This document shows, in pieces, positions 18,331 to 27,596 of a stretch of DNA of 64,000 nucleotides. Made by a program: the position numbers and the translations under genes. The notes below the pieces were generated by a model, which saw only the letters and a list, made by a program, of their open reading frames with translations, was not told where the DNA came from and ran no database searches. Source of the stretch: an uncultured Rubripirellula sp. (GTDB lineage: Bacteria > Planctomycetota > Planctomycetia > Pirellulales > Pirellulaceae); the NCBI GenBank assembly GCA_938045805.1, contig CALIBL010000036.1:1-64000 (forward strand). The letters run 5' to 3'. The stretch's first letter is position 1. Every line of letters starts with the position of its first letter.

Positions 18331-18455
18331 CACCGCTTCAGGCGAACAACGCCCTTTCCGCGAGCCTGCACACCTCCTTCTCTACAGAGAGGTGCGGCCT
18401 TCACGCTGGCTAGCGGTCGCTTTCGCTGTGGCAATGAATTCCGTCAAAACATCTG

Positions 18456-19535
18456 CTAGATGGAATCTAATTTTTCGCGGACGAAAATGGGATCAGGATT
18501 GCTTTTGCCTTTTCGGTCGCAACGAAAGAACTCGCTGACATAGCGCACCGGAACCTTCTTTTCAGGAACCTTGAATCGGTCGCCCTTTTGCAGCACGGGA
18601 CGATACTCGTCCATCCGACCAAATTGACGCGTGCCAGCTGCCTGACAAGGAAACCAAAACCCATTACCCTCGCCATCTTCGAGATAGAACTCGGGGTAAC
18701 AGTGATCTGGTATCCAAACCATCCGAGCTGGGATTCGAGCATTACGACACAAAGCCACAAAGAGGCTCGTCATCTCTTCGCAATCACCCCGCCCGTCGGT
18801 TAACGCTTCGGAAGCATTCTTCAGCGACCCCTCGACATACTCCACCTTCTCGCGGACGTAATCGTAAATCTGCTCAACTCGCTGCCAGTCGTTCTCCGCT
18901 TCCATCTCAGCAAGCTCGCGCGACGCTGCTTTGATCCTGCCATGGGTCGCATCGATGTAAGGACTATTGCCCATGAAAAGTCGGAGATCCCGGGAGGGCC
19001 GAGTTGGAATCACCAGATCCGCTGTCTGATCGGGGCCAAGGATTCTTGATCGATTAATTTTGAATTCAAATACCGCATTGACCGCCGATCCGGCTGGAAC
19101 TCGCGCCATCTGCACGACCACCTGCCTCGCCCCACCCGGCAAATCCCTGACATCCCACTTTGTGACCGCGGGGTCGATCGTCCGTCCGACCACTTCAACG
19201 GTTTGTTCTGGCCAAGCCATCGGTACAGCAAAGGTGGCTAAAACGTTGGTGCAGGTGACGGGCGTTTCCAAGACCAAGCCGATTCGCCAAAGCTGACTTT
19301 GAGGTGATTCGTAAGTCAACCTCGTCGGCTCCGCAGACGACTCTTCATTGGGATCACCGTCTTCCGCTGAATTGCCCTGATCCGAGTCCCCGTCTTCTTC
19401 GAGAGGCTTCAAGGGATGAGCAAAACTTCTGAGGTTGCCGGTAAATCTACCGGCGACAGCTAAGCCTAGAGCAGGTGCTGTGCGAAGAAATAAACGCCGT
19501 GAGCTCGAGCCAAGGGAAGTAATCGTTCGTCGCAT
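18456..19535 (-). CDS. Tat-signal transglutaminase-like protein
   Basis: A 359-residue protein with a signal segment containing SSSRRLFLRTAPALGLAVAG (~residues 11-30), a twin-arginine type signal. The C-terminal half is a transglutaminase-like (papain-fold) domain: the nucleophile is in DGRGDCEEMTSLFVALCR (~residue 250), followed by ARIPARMVWIPDHCYPEFYL with the likely catalytic His, and FWFPCQAAG in place of the usual Asp segment. The middle ~150 residues form a beta-rich domain without a name I can give. Such planctomycete proteins probably act as cysteine proteases or peptide-processing enzymes in the envelope. It is convergent with the HtrA gene. Confidence 0.82.
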   Translation of the reverse strand: MRRTITSLGSSSRRLFLRTAPALGLAVAGRFTGNLRSFAHPLKPLEEDGDSDQGNSAEDGDPNEESSAEPTRLTYESPQSQLWRIGLVLETPVTCTNVLATFAVPMAWPEQTVEVVGRTIDPAVTKWDVRDLPGGARQVVVQMARVPAGSAVNAVFEFKINRSRILGPDQTADLVIPTRPSRDLRLFMGNSPYIDATHGRIKAASRELAEMEAENDWQRVEQIYDYVREKVEYVEGSLKNASEALTDGRGDCEEMTSLFVALCRNARIPARMVWIPDHCYPEFYLEDGEGNGFWFPCQAAGTRQFGRMDEYRPVLQKGDRFKVPEKKVPVRYVSEFFRCDRKGKSNPDPIFVREKLDSI

Positions 19536-19766
19536 TCCAATTTACCGTTGAGGTTTTCGAGTGTACACGAAAACAGCATCCAACAGCTCGCCATTGTCCG
19601 CCGGTCCACCATTGTAGATGAGGTTACCGAATCGGGCGGTAGAAAAGCGAGAGGAATCGTGATAGCAGTTTGCTCGAAATGAAACCAAGAAGCAGGGGCT
19701 CACGAGAAACGAACGTCGCTACCAATCCGACGAACTTGGCCGAAGTACAGACCAAATTTGACAGAC

Positions 19767-20090
19767 TTACAGATCTTTTTCGGCGGGTTTGGTTTCTTCC
19801 CAGATGATTTGGCTACCATCCGAGTCAAATTTACGGGCGCTGAAACCGTCTGAGTTCGCACCGGAGTACGGATCAACGTGATCGTATCCGCAGACCGACT
19901 CTCCGATCCCCGAGTAAGCGTGCGTGCCCGGGGGACATCCGCAGGGGTCGGCTGGAGCATAAGTAGCACCACGGTTGCACATTCCGCACCGAGCGCCCTT
20001 ACCAAAGATAAAATTCTTCATGCCACTGCATCCGGAAGCTAACGGCAAAACCGTTACAAGCAGGACAATGGTGATTACACGACGATTCAT
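19767..20090 (-). CDS. Cysteine-rich small lipoprotein
   Basis: A 107-residue protein starting MNRRVITIVLLVTVLPLASGC at 20090, with a clear lipobox (LASGC) and a ribosome site (gagg, 8 bases upstream). After the lipidated Cys it has GMKNFIFGKGARCGMCNRG, with a CxxC pair, and DPCGCPPGTHAY, with CxC and a further Cys in ESVCGYDH. The spacing could bind a metal or form disulfides. The C-terminus is acidic (EETKPAEKDL). I know no characterised family; small Cys-rich lipoproteins of this form occur in planctomycetes. It is divergent from the hydrolase at 20254. Confidence 0.75.
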   Translation of the reverse strand: MNRRVITIVLLVTVLPLASGCSGMKNFIFGKGARCGMCNRGATYAPADPCGCPPGTHAYSGIGESVCGYDHVDPYSGANSDGFSARKFDSDGSQIIWEETKPAEKDL

Positions 20091-20253
20091 CTCAAATTCC
20101 TCGATATGCAAAGAGGGCGTTTTCGGCAGAGTTCACTGCTCAACCGATCAAAAGTACGTCGTGTTTTGTGATGTGCAAATGCAACGCGGTTTTTTTTCGG
20201 CAACAATATGACAGCGGTCGGCTCCCTCTTCCCTCTCGCACATGTAGGAAATA

Positions 20254-21294
20254 GTGGCACCCATGCCTCAGCGTTCTTGGTCCTCAAACGTCGTCCAAAT
20301 TGCGTCGTTGATCCTTGCCATGCATTTGTTTGGCACGGGAACGATCTCCTGTGGGCAAGACAACGAAACCAAGAGTGATCACCGCCACCAGGAACTAACC
20401 GATCCACAAACCAAAGACCGACAGGATCGCATCTGGTTGCTGAGTACTCGCAGCTTGGTCTCTCGAGCGACTCAGGTTTCCTTGGAGCAACCAGCGTTTG
20501 AGATTTCAAAACTGAATTCAAAAAATCTCTTTGAGAGCGTGCAGTTTGACGAATTCATCGGTCAACTTGCCGAGCGACGGAGAGCGGTGATTTATGTACA
20601 CGGCAATCGCTTTACCGCAGAAGATGCCATCGAACGCGGTCGCCTGGTCCACTCCAAAGTGTCGAATCAAGAAGCGGAGCAACCTCTGGACTGGGTAATC
20701 TGGAGCTGGGAGAGTGACAAAAATGGCATCTTGGTGCACGATGCAAGACTGAAGGCCAACCGCACCGAAGGCCAAGGCCTGTACCTCGGGTGGTTACTCC
20801 GAAAACACGCAAGTAATCGCATCCCCACAACACTTGTTGGATACAGCTTTGGCGGTCGTGTTGTCACGGGTGCCTTACACGCGGCTGCTGGTGGTGAACT
20901 TGGCGGCGCAGCGATAGGAGGGGAAGCGACGCTGAACGGCCCCTTCAACGCAGCACTCATTGCACCCGCGATCGACAGTCTCTGGCTTGCCCAACGCGGC
21001 TATCATCGACTTGCTACCCAGAACCTCGATCGCCTAACACTGCTGTACAACCATCGAGATGCCGTCTTGAAACGCTACTGGTTAATCGATCGTGTACAGG
21101 GACGCCTCGCCTTGGGGTATACGGGGCCAAGAAGTTTCGCTCCTCGGCATGACGGGTCTTCACTTCCCGTTCTCTCACGTGATTGCTCCGATTCCATCGG
21201 TGTCAAACACGATGAACTTTACTACTTCCAAAAGTCATGTCACGCAGGTCGAGAAATTGCCGCTCTGATCGATCAGCAACCTGCATCGGAGTGA
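20254..21294 (+). CDS. Secreted alpha/beta-hydrolase-fold protein
   Basis: A 346-residue protein. The N-terminus (VVQIASLILAMHLFGTGTISC, ~12-32) is a signal peptide that may be a lipoprotein signal with Cys32. The hydrolase core has the oxyanion region AVIYVHGNRFTAEDA (~111-125) and the nucleophile elbow TLVGYSFGGRVVTGAL (~residue 195), a GxSxG motif with Ser in GYSFGG. A likely catalytic His is near the C-terminus in VKHDELYYF. The family is close to the DUF900-like serine hydrolases; the substrate is unknown. It stands divergent to the Cys-rich lipoprotein with a 163-base gap. Confidence 0.78.
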   Translation: MAPMPQRSWSSNVVQIASLILAMHLFGTGTISCGQDNETKSDHRHQELTDPQTKDRQDRIWLLSTRSLVSRATQVSLEQPAFEISKLNSKNLFESVQFDEFIGQLAERRRAVIYVHGNRFTAEDAIERGRLVHSKVSNQEAEQPLDWVIWSWESDKNGILVHDARLKANRTEGQGLYLGWLLRKHASNRIPTTLVGYSFGGRVVTGALHAAAGGELGGAAIGGEATLNGPFNAALIAPAIDSLWLAQRGYHRLATQNLDRLTLLYNHRDAVLKRYWLIDRVQGRLALGYTGPRSFAPRHDGSSLPVLSRDCSDSIGVKHDELYYFQKSCHAGREIAALIDQQPASE

Positions 21295-21408
21295 ATGACG
21301 GCCAATAAAAATTTTTGGCGTCAACAGCGACCGCGACTGGCGGCAGCGTTTGCACTAAACGCTTGGCAGACTTTCTAACTAACGCCCCCGCAAAAACCGA
21401 AACGAATC

Positions 21409-22305
21409 ATGGAATTAAAACAGGAACGAATCGGGTACCTGCATCGACAATGGCTACCTCATCACGAGATGCGAATCAGCGTCGACGATGGTGGCTTTCG
21501 TCAAGCAATCACGGCGGTGGAGCGATTGCGAACTTATCAGGGAAGAATCTTTTCGCTCGAAGCCCACCTTCGAAGATGGGACTGGACCACACAAAAACTG
21601 GCAATCACAGGTCTCCCAGACTCAACACAAATCATTGGACTCCTAAACGATTTACTCGAAAAGAATCAGCCATTGATCGACCAGCAAGGCGACGTTGGTC
21701 TGACGATGTTTGCCACACCAGGAGAACCAACCAGTGAGCAACCAACATTCGGCTTACACCTTAACCTCCTCAATCATGATCGGATCGCGAGGCATCGCGT
21801 CGAAGGCCAACCGCTAATCATTTCGGATGTTCAACAACCAGCCACCACCTGCTGGCCCAGATCAATCAAAACGAGATCGCGAGTTCACTATTACCTCGCC
21901 GATCGATTCGCCGCAGAACATCGCCCCGGGTCACTCGGTATTCTCTTGGATCAAGACGGGACAATCACCGAAACCAGCACCTCCAACATCGCGATCGTCA
22001 CTCACGGCACGATTCAGACACCGCCCTCCGAGAAGGTTTTATCGGGGGTTACTCAATTGATGACCGAGATCCTAGCAGAAGAATTGGGGATTGCATGGGT
22101 CAAGAAGCCAATCGAAATCGAACATCTCTTGCTAGCCCACGAAGTTATCCTCATGGGTACCGACGGGGGAATCTGGTTTGCCAACTCAATCAGCAATCAA
22201 CCAGTCGCGGACGGCCAACCTGGTCCGATATTCGCGAGCCTGCGACAGGAGTTTGACATCATGACGGGCGAAACTCCCCCATCATCTGCAGCCCAAGACG
22301 CCTAG
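21409..22305 (+). CDS. Class IV aminotransferase (branched-chain or ADC-lyase type)
   Basis: A 298-residue PLP enzyme of fold type IV. The N-terminal MRISVDDGGFRQAITAVERL matches the DhGf.rGdgvfE region. The catalytic Lys is in SIKTRSRVHYYLADRFAA (~residue 157), and LLDQDGTITETSTSNIAIV (~184-202) matches the conserved G.vtEtst.Ni segment. LSGVTQLMTEILAEELGI contributes to the cofactor phosphate cup. Fold IV members include IlvE, PabC and D-amino acid aminotransferase; these cannot be told apart safely here. It stands alone between a hydrolase and a sugar transporter. Confidence 0.88.
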   Translation: MELKQERIGYLHRQWLPHHEMRISVDDGGFRQAITAVERLRTYQGRIFSLEAHLRRWDWTTQKLAITGLPDSTQIIGLLNDLLEKNQPLIDQQGDVGLTMFATPGEPTSEQPTFGLHLNLLNHDRIARHRVEGQPLIISDVQQPATTCWPRSIKTRSRVHYYLADRFAAEHRPGSLGILLDQDGTITETSTSNIAIVTHGTIQTPPSEKVLSGVTQLMTEILAEELGIAWVKKPIEIEHLLLAHEVILMGTDGGIWFANSISNQPVADGQPGPIFASLRQEFDIMTGETPPSSAAQDA

Positions 22306-22502
22306 AGCCGTTGCCAGAATGCGGAACATACCGACCCTAAAACCGGTACACTGTCAGATCTGGCTTGGTTGCCGGTAGGGCTTCTGTTCTTCATCGAGCT
22401 CATGCGTGCGTACTGATTCAGTACTCGGGACTCAAGGACAAAAAGTTCGGGAAGCTCTTGGATCGCAAATACAACCACTACTTTTCCCAAAATAATTAGC
22501 CG

Positions 22503-23525
22503 ATGTTTACTCGCTACATGCACAATCGCATCATCGCTCTCGCAGCCTTCTTACTGACCTGCAGCATCCTCGCCGGATGTGGCGGCAACAATTCGTCCAC
22601 CACCTCAAGTGAAAGCGGAGCAGCCACAAAAGAGACCATTCGAATCGCTGTGATCCCCAAGGGAACCAGCCACGAGTTTTGGAAGTCGGTACACTTTGGT
22701 GCCGAAAAAGCGGCAAGCGAATTAGGAAACGTTGAGATTATCTGGCGTGGCCCGGTTGTCGAAAGCGACACGGGAAGCCAAATCGAAGTGGTGAAGACAA
22801 TGATCACCAGCCAGGTTGATGGAATCGTCTTGGCTCCAAATCAGAAGGGTGGTTTGGTCGATGCGGTTCAAGAGTCCATTGAAGAGGGTATCCCCGTCGT
22901 GATTTTCGACAGTGGACTCGATGAGGGACCAGAGATTGTGAGCTACGTTGCGACCGACAACTACAAAGGTGGCAAGATGGCGGCAGACGCCATGGCCGAA
23001 GCAATCGGTGGAAAAGGCAACGTGATTCTGCTCCGATACATCGCAGGTAGCGAAAGCACCGAACAGCGTGAACAGGGTTTCCTCGATGGACTTGAAGCCT
23101 ACCCAGAAATCAAAGTTGTTTCATCAGACCAGCGTGGTGGTGATAACGCTACCAGTTCCAAAGAGAAAGTTGACCAATTACTTCAACTTCATCAGGACGG
23201 TCTTGCGGGCATCTTTGCCGTCTGTGAACCCAACGCGAATGGCACCCTGGAAGCACTTCGCAACTCGGGTCTCACAGAGAAAGTCAAACTGATTGCCTTC
23301 GATCCCAGCGACGCGTTGATCGAAGCACTTCAAGATGGTTCATGCAGCGGTATCGTTCTACAAGATCCTGTTCAGATGGGATATCAATCGGTGATGACCA
23401 TGGTTGGATCGCTTGCTGGTGACTCGGCCGAACCCTTCATTTCAACCGGAGAATACATCGCCACTCCGGACAACATGTCGGAAAGTCGAATGCAAGAACT
23501 GCTGAAGCCAGAGATCGTTGAGTAA
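22503..23525 (+). CDS. Sugar ABC transporter substrate-binding lipoprotein (RbsB-like)
   Basis: A 340-residue periplasmic binding protein of the ribose/galactose group. It starts MFTRYMHNRIIALAAFLLTC (a second Met at residue 6) and has the lipobox SILAGC, so it is membrane-anchored. The mature part has the type I fold: IAVIPKGTSHEFWKSVHFGA (~48-67), VDGIVLAPNQKGGLVDAVQ, IPVVIFDSGL and GIFAVCEPNANGTLEALRN. The Asp/Arg sugar contacts cannot be set precisely; FDPSDALIEAL and IVLQDPVQMGYQSV are at the usual C-terminal hinge. It is the first gene of a transporter run with the ATPase and permease genes. Confidence 0.92.
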   Translation: MFTRYMHNRIIALAAFLLTCSILAGCGGNNSSTTSSESGAATKETIRIAVIPKGTSHEFWKSVHFGAEKAASELGNVEIIWRGPVVESDTGSQIEVVKTMITSQVDGIVLAPNQKGGLVDAVQESIEEGIPVVIFDSGLDEGPEIVSYVATDNYKGGKMAADAMAEAIGGKGNVILLRYIAGSESTEQREQGFLDGLEAYPEIKVVSSDQRGGDNATSSKEKVDQLLQLHQDGLAGIFAVCEPNANGTLEALRNSGLTEKVKLIAFDPSDALIEALQDGSCSGIVLQDPVQMGYQSVMTMVGSLAGDSAEPFISTGEYIATPDNMSESRMQELLKPEIVE

Positions 23526-23558
23526 GCGACCTTGGCCTCAGGACATCGCGAGAAATTC

Positions 23559-25049
23559 ATGGCCCATAAACTCCTTCAGATGAAGGACATCTGCAAACGC
23601 TTCGGACCCACCGTTGCGCTTGATCGAGTCAGCCTCGATGTCACCGCGGGAGAAGTGCTCGCTTTGATTGGCGAGAATGGTGCCGGCAAGAGTACACTCC
23701 TGAAGGTGCTCAGCGGTGCCCATCGCGCGGACAGTGGTCACATCACCATTCAAGGTGCAACCTACCGACCACGGGGTCCCCTCGACGCCCGAAACGCTGG
23801 CATCGCGATGATCTATCAAGAATTGAACCTCGCACCAGACCTGAGTGTTGAGGACAACTTGCTACTGGGACAAAGCGGGACGGGTTCTGGAATGCTCTTC
23901 CGGAAACAGCAGCGGGACAAGGTGATTGAAACGCTTCAAACGGTCGGACTTGGCTCGTTGAACCCAACCGCAATCGTGGGTGAACAATCGGTTGCCACAC
24001 AACAGCTAATCGAAGTCTCACGAGCGCTCGTTAGTAATGCAAAGATCATTCTTTTTGACGAACCAACCAGCTCGTTACCTCAAAAAGATGTGGCACAGCT
24101 ATTTGAAATCATCTCGCGACTCAAGAAGAGCAAAATCGGAATCGTCTACATCAGCCACTTCCTCGAAGAAGTTCGAAATGTCGCTGACAGCTACAGCGTC
24201 TTGCGGGATGGCCAAGCGGTAGGTGAGGGTCGTATAAGCGAGATTTCAGATTCCGAAATCATCTCCTTAATGGTCGGACGAGATGTCAAAGATCTCTACC
24301 CTCAGATTCCACACACACCGGGGGCAACCCGCCTCAAAGTGAACGGAGTGCGAGGCTACCATTCGCAACAAAAGGCGACGTTTGAAGTTCGAGCGGGTGA
24401 AATCTTTGGACTTGCGGGGCTTGTTGGATCGGGTCGAACCGAACTGGTGCGGACGCTATTTGGCCTGGACCATCTTGTCGAGGGATCAATCGAACTTGAT
24501 GGAAGGATCGTGACAGGATCTGTCAAGAAGCGCATGAATGCCGGACTTGGGATGCTCTCCGAAGACCGAAAGCGTGAAGGGCTGGCGCAGGAACTACCAA
24601 TCATCGAAAATGCGACCATGGGCTCGCTGCGACGTTACGTCAACAGACTTCTTCTAAACCTTCGAGAACGAGACGGATCAGCCTCAGCATTGATTCGAAA
24701 GGTTGAAGTAAAAGCACATTCGGGATACCAGAACGTTTCAGAACTCTCCGGTGGTAATCAGCAAAAAGTCGCCATTGCACGAATCTTGCATCAAGATGCA
24801 AAAGTGCTGATCATGGATGAACCGACTAAGGGAATCGATGTGGGGACCAAGGCAGAGATCTATCGAATGATGGGTGAACTGGCAGCCGATGGAAAAACGG
24901 TCATCTTCGTCAGTTCTTATCTCCCTGAGCTCCTCTCCGTTTGTGACCGCATCGGCGTGATGGCACGTGGAAACCTGAGAGAAATCCGTGAGGCGGAAGA
25001 CTGGACCGAAGACAGTATTATGGCCGTCGCGACGAGCTCGGAGCGTTAA
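23559..25049 (+). CDS. Sugar ABC transporter ATP-binding protein, two domains (RbsA-like)
   Basis: A 496-residue cytoplasmic ATPase with two nucleotide-binding domains, starting MAHKLLQMKDICKRFG at the ATG 33 bases after the binding-protein stop. The first domain has GENGAGKSTLLKVLSG (Walker A), AMIYQELNLAPDLSVEDN (Q-loop) and ILFDEPTSSLP (Walker B), but its signature is degenerate (SVATQQLIEVSRAL), as is usual for this type. The second has a degenerate Walker A, GLVGSGRTELVRTLFG, with a good signature LSGGNQQKVAIARIL and MDEPTKGIDVGTKAEIY. This arrangement is that of RbsA, MglA and XylG. It powers sugar uptake with the adjacent permease. Confidence 0.94.
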   Translation: MAHKLLQMKDICKRFGPTVALDRVSLDVTAGEVLALIGENGAGKSTLLKVLSGAHRADSGHITIQGATYRPRGPLDARNAGIAMIYQELNLAPDLSVEDNLLLGQSGTGSGMLFRKQQRDKVIETLQTVGLGSLNPTAIVGEQSVATQQLIEVSRALVSNAKIILFDEPTSSLPQKDVAQLFEIISRLKKSKIGIVYISHFLEEVRNVADSYSVLRDGQAVGEGRISEISDSEIISLMVGRDVKDLYPQIPHTPGATRLKVNGVRGYHSQQKATFEVRAGEIFGLAGLVGSGRTELVRTLFGLDHLVEGSIELDGRIVTGSVKKRMNAGLGMLSEDRKREGLAQELPIIENATMGSLRRYVNRLLLNLRERDGSASALIRKVEVKAHSGYQNVSELSGGNQQKVAIARILHQDAKVLIMDEPTKGIDVGTKAEIYRMMGELAADGKTVIFVSSYLPELLSVCDRIGVMARGNLREIREAEDWTEDSIMAVATSSER

Positions 25050-25143
25050 ACCCAAATAGCCGAAACAAGCATAAGGGGTATTTCAGATTGCACCAAACAG
25101 ATGCATCTGAAAAATCCACAACTCAATTTAATTCGAAGACAAC

Positions 25144-26247
25144 ATGCTGAATAAGCAACTTTGGAAACTTGGCCCGCTGATCGCGTTAATCGTGATCGTG
25201 GGTTTATTTTGGGCGGCAGATCACACTTGGGGACAAGGTCAATTCCTTTCGCTGCGAAACTTTCGCGTGATCACCAACAGCGCGGCGTTGATCGCTGTAC
25301 CCGCGTTCGGCATGACGATCATCATCATTTCTGGCGGCATTGACCTCTCCGCTGGCACGGCCCTGACACTCTGTGGCACGACGCTAGCGTTGATGCTCAA
25401 GCATGCTCCCAATGCAACGGTCGATGCAGCCGCTGCGTCTAGCGGTGTTGACTTCAGTCTTTGGGTTGCTTTTGCGTTATTACTGATGACGGCCACCGGA
25501 GCCACCTGCGGGTTTGTCAATGGAGCATTAATCAGCGGTACGAAGGTGGTTCCGTTTATTGTCACCCTCGGTACGATGACGATTTATCTTGGCATCGGTC
25601 AGATCCTTTCCGGTGAATCAACTGTCTACGCACCCAAGGAAAATATTCCCGATTGGCTGAGCCTCTGCTACACGGGAAGGATCGCGGAAAACTACTTAAT
25701 CCCCCCCTTGAACCTTTTCGGATTCGAGGTTGGTTTTAAAATCCCTTCGAGTGTTTACATCACTTTAATCCTCGCCGTTACAGCAGGGATCCTGATGCGA
25801 TACACCGTCTTTGGACGCAATGTTTTTGCACTCGGATCAAGCGAGTCGACTGCAAGACTTTGCGGCATCAACGCACCACTGACCATCATGTCGGTTTACA
25901 CACTCGCGGGTTTCTTTGTAGCCATCGGCGGCCTGCTCTATTTTGCGGACGTCAAGAACGGAAACCCGAGCGATGGTACCGGAAAAGAGCTAGAGATCAT
26001 CGCTGCGGTGGTACTTGGCGGCGGAAGCCTGAGCGGCGGACGGGGTTCCATTGTCGGCACCATGATCGGCGCATTAATCATCACGGTCATCCGAAACGGT
26101 TGCGGGCTACTCTCCATTCCGAACACATACACGCTGATCATCATCGGCTGCATCATCATCATTGCGGTGGTGGTCGATCAACTAAGACATGGTTCACCCG
26201 AGTGGTTTTTTCGGTTGATTTCTCGCAGGCGAAATACCAATTGGTAA
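25144..26247 (+). CDS. Sugar ABC transporter permease (RbsC-like)
   Basis: A 367-residue inner-membrane permease with eight or more hydrophobic segments. Family marks include FGMTIIIISGGIDLSAGTA (~57-75), PFIVTLGTMTIYLGIGQIL, YTVFGRNVFALGSSESTARL (~220-239, the coupling region with the EAA-like loop) and VVLGGGSLSGGRGSIVGTMI. The substrate is a pentose or hexose by family, not further predictable. It follows the ATPase gene by 94 bases. The sugar transporter stands without catabolic genes next to it; the GH63-like enzyme and glucose dehydrogenase elsewhere in the window could feed or use sugars but linkage is not shown. Confidence 0.93.
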   Translation: MLNKQLWKLGPLIALIVIVGLFWAADHTWGQGQFLSLRNFRVITNSAALIAVPAFGMTIIIISGGIDLSAGTALTLCGTTLALMLKHAPNATVDAAAASSGVDFSLWVAFALLLMTATGATCGFVNGALISGTKVVPFIVTLGTMTIYLGIGQILSGESTVYAPKENIPDWLSLCYTGRIAENYLIPPLNLFGFEVGFKIPSSVYITLILAVTAGILMRYTVFGRNVFALGSSESTARLCGINAPLTIMSVYTLAGFFVAIGGLLYFADVKNGNPSDGTGKELEIIAAVVLGGGSLSGGRGSIVGTMIGALIITVIRNGCGLLSIPNTYTLIIIGCIIIIAVVVDQLRHGSPEWFFRLISRRRNTNW

Positions 26248-26312
26248 TTCGCTCCCGAATCAAATCTAGCCATTACACATCCGATTCAGACCAGAACCCA
26301 ACAGGCAACACG

Positions 26313-27596
26313 ATGCAGACTAAATACCAACGTCTGATTGGTCTGGCTGTTTGGGTATCGTTGCTCGCGATACTCCTAACAGGCCCAGTTCAGCGCGGCT
26401 GGAACTTGGCCAACAACGCTGCTTCGATCCATCCGTTCTTGGAAAAGGACGTTGAATTAACGATCCAAGATCCAATGGGTCTCACAAAACTCAACGCTCC
26501 TGTCTTTGTGGAAACAGAAACAGGGTGGCAACAGCACGGTATCGTCACCAATGTGACCAAAACTGGGGATGCCGAAAATGGAACCTGCGATATCCGTCTT
26601 TACGGTTCGATACACCGTCAGTCAGAGATGGATTTTCTTGTTTACCGGAACAGCGGCCAACTAAGCGAGGTGATCTCAACGATGCTACCACCTCCGAAAC
26701 GCCAACAGATTGCAGAACGAATCAATCTAATCATCGAACAACATGGACAAGCGTTTGTTCAGGAACTGATTCCTGTCGTCCAACAAACACTCAGTGCAGC
26801 GATACCTGAAATCGAAAGTGGGTTACGCGAATCCATCACTCGCCATCAAGAGGAGATCGACGGATTACTTGAACGCTGGAACCAACAATATATCGAACCC
26901 GAATTAATCCCTCTCGCCAAGCAAGAACTGCTACCGATCGTTCGCACGCACGCACAACCCGTTGCGGAGTCAATCGGAAGGGAACTTTGGGATCGCGCTT
27001 CGCTGTGGCGTTTTGGATGGCGAGCAGCTTATGACAAAGTTCCCCTCCCAAAGAAGAACCTCGTTCAGCAGGAATGGGATCGGTTTGTCGAAAACGATGC
27101 CATCCCAGTGTTTGAAGGTCATACTGATGAGATCGTGATTGCAATACAAAAATCGCTGGTGGATATCACCTCAAGCCAGATTGTCCGTGACCAAATGACC
27201 AATGGCCTGAGCCAAATAGCCAATGATCAAGAAACACGCGAATTGATCCAAACCCTCATTCGTGAATCGATCATGGAGAACGATTCGCTCCGACGCAAAC
27301 TTGAAGGAGTGTGGAAAAGCGAACAAGCCCAACAAATCATCGCCAAGAACAGCGAGCGACTGGAACCGGTGGTTCGGCAAATCGGAGAAGATCTATTCGG
27401 TTCGGAAACAGACGGTATCAACCCCGACTTTGCAAGGGTTTTGCGGAATCAGATCCTTGGCAAGGACCACCTTTGGATCGTCGCAATCCCGAGAACGGAT
27501 GAATCGCAAGCTCAACTCCGGGCCGCAACGCAGTGGATGCCCTATCCGTTGATCTATACGACCGAATCGTCCCAACAAGGGAGCGAGCGGTGGTAA
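26313..27596 (+). CDS. Membrane-anchored helical protein, possible MlaD-like partner
   Basis: A 427-residue protein starting MQTKYQRLIGLAVWVSLLAIL at 26313 (the frame continues upstream inside the permease gene but that is a shadow). It has one N-terminal membrane helix (~8-26). The next ~90 residues form a beta-rich segment (VELTIQDPMGLTKLNAPVFV, then GIVTNVTKTGD and DIRLYGSIHRQSEM) that loosely resembles an MCE domain in position and beta pattern. The remaining ~300 residues are charged and helical, with alternating Glu/Gln/Arg patterns suggestive of coiled coils. The downstream gene overlaps its stop by seven bases and encodes an MlaF-MlaE fusion, so it is probably the periplasmic substrate-binding part of a lipid transporter. 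The MCE assignment is inference. Confidence 0.78.
   Translation: MQTKYQRLIGLAVWVSLLAILLTGPVQRGWNLANNAASIHPFLEKDVELTIQDPMGLTKLNAPVFVETETGWQQHGIVTNVTKTGDAENGTCDIRLYGSIHRQSEMDFLVYRNSGQLSEVISTMLPPPKRQQIAERINLIIEQHGQAFVQELIPVVQQTLSAAIPEIESGLRESITRHQEEIDGLLERWNQQYIEPELIPLAKQELLPIVRTHAQPVAESIGRELWDRASLWRFGWRAAYDKVPLPKKNLVQQEWDRFVENDAIPVFEGHTDEIVIAIQKSLVDITSSQIVRDQMTNGLSQIANDQETRELIQTLIRESIMENDSLRRKLEGVWKSEQAQQIIAKNSERLEPVVRQIGEDLFGSETDGINPDFARVLRNQILGKDHLWIVAIPRTDESQAQLRAATQWMPYPLIYTTESSQQGSERW

Noticed and set aside
18371..18393. CACCTC...GAGGTG hairpin between convergent HtrA and transglutaminase-like genes
   Set aside because: Only six pairs and no T run, so it was not called a terminator.
25860..26312. 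N-terminal extension of the 26313 gene through the permease gene
   Set aside because: It overlaps 388 bases of an intact permease gene in another frame, has Arg/His-rich shadow composition, and the ATG at 26313 gives a good membrane anchor.
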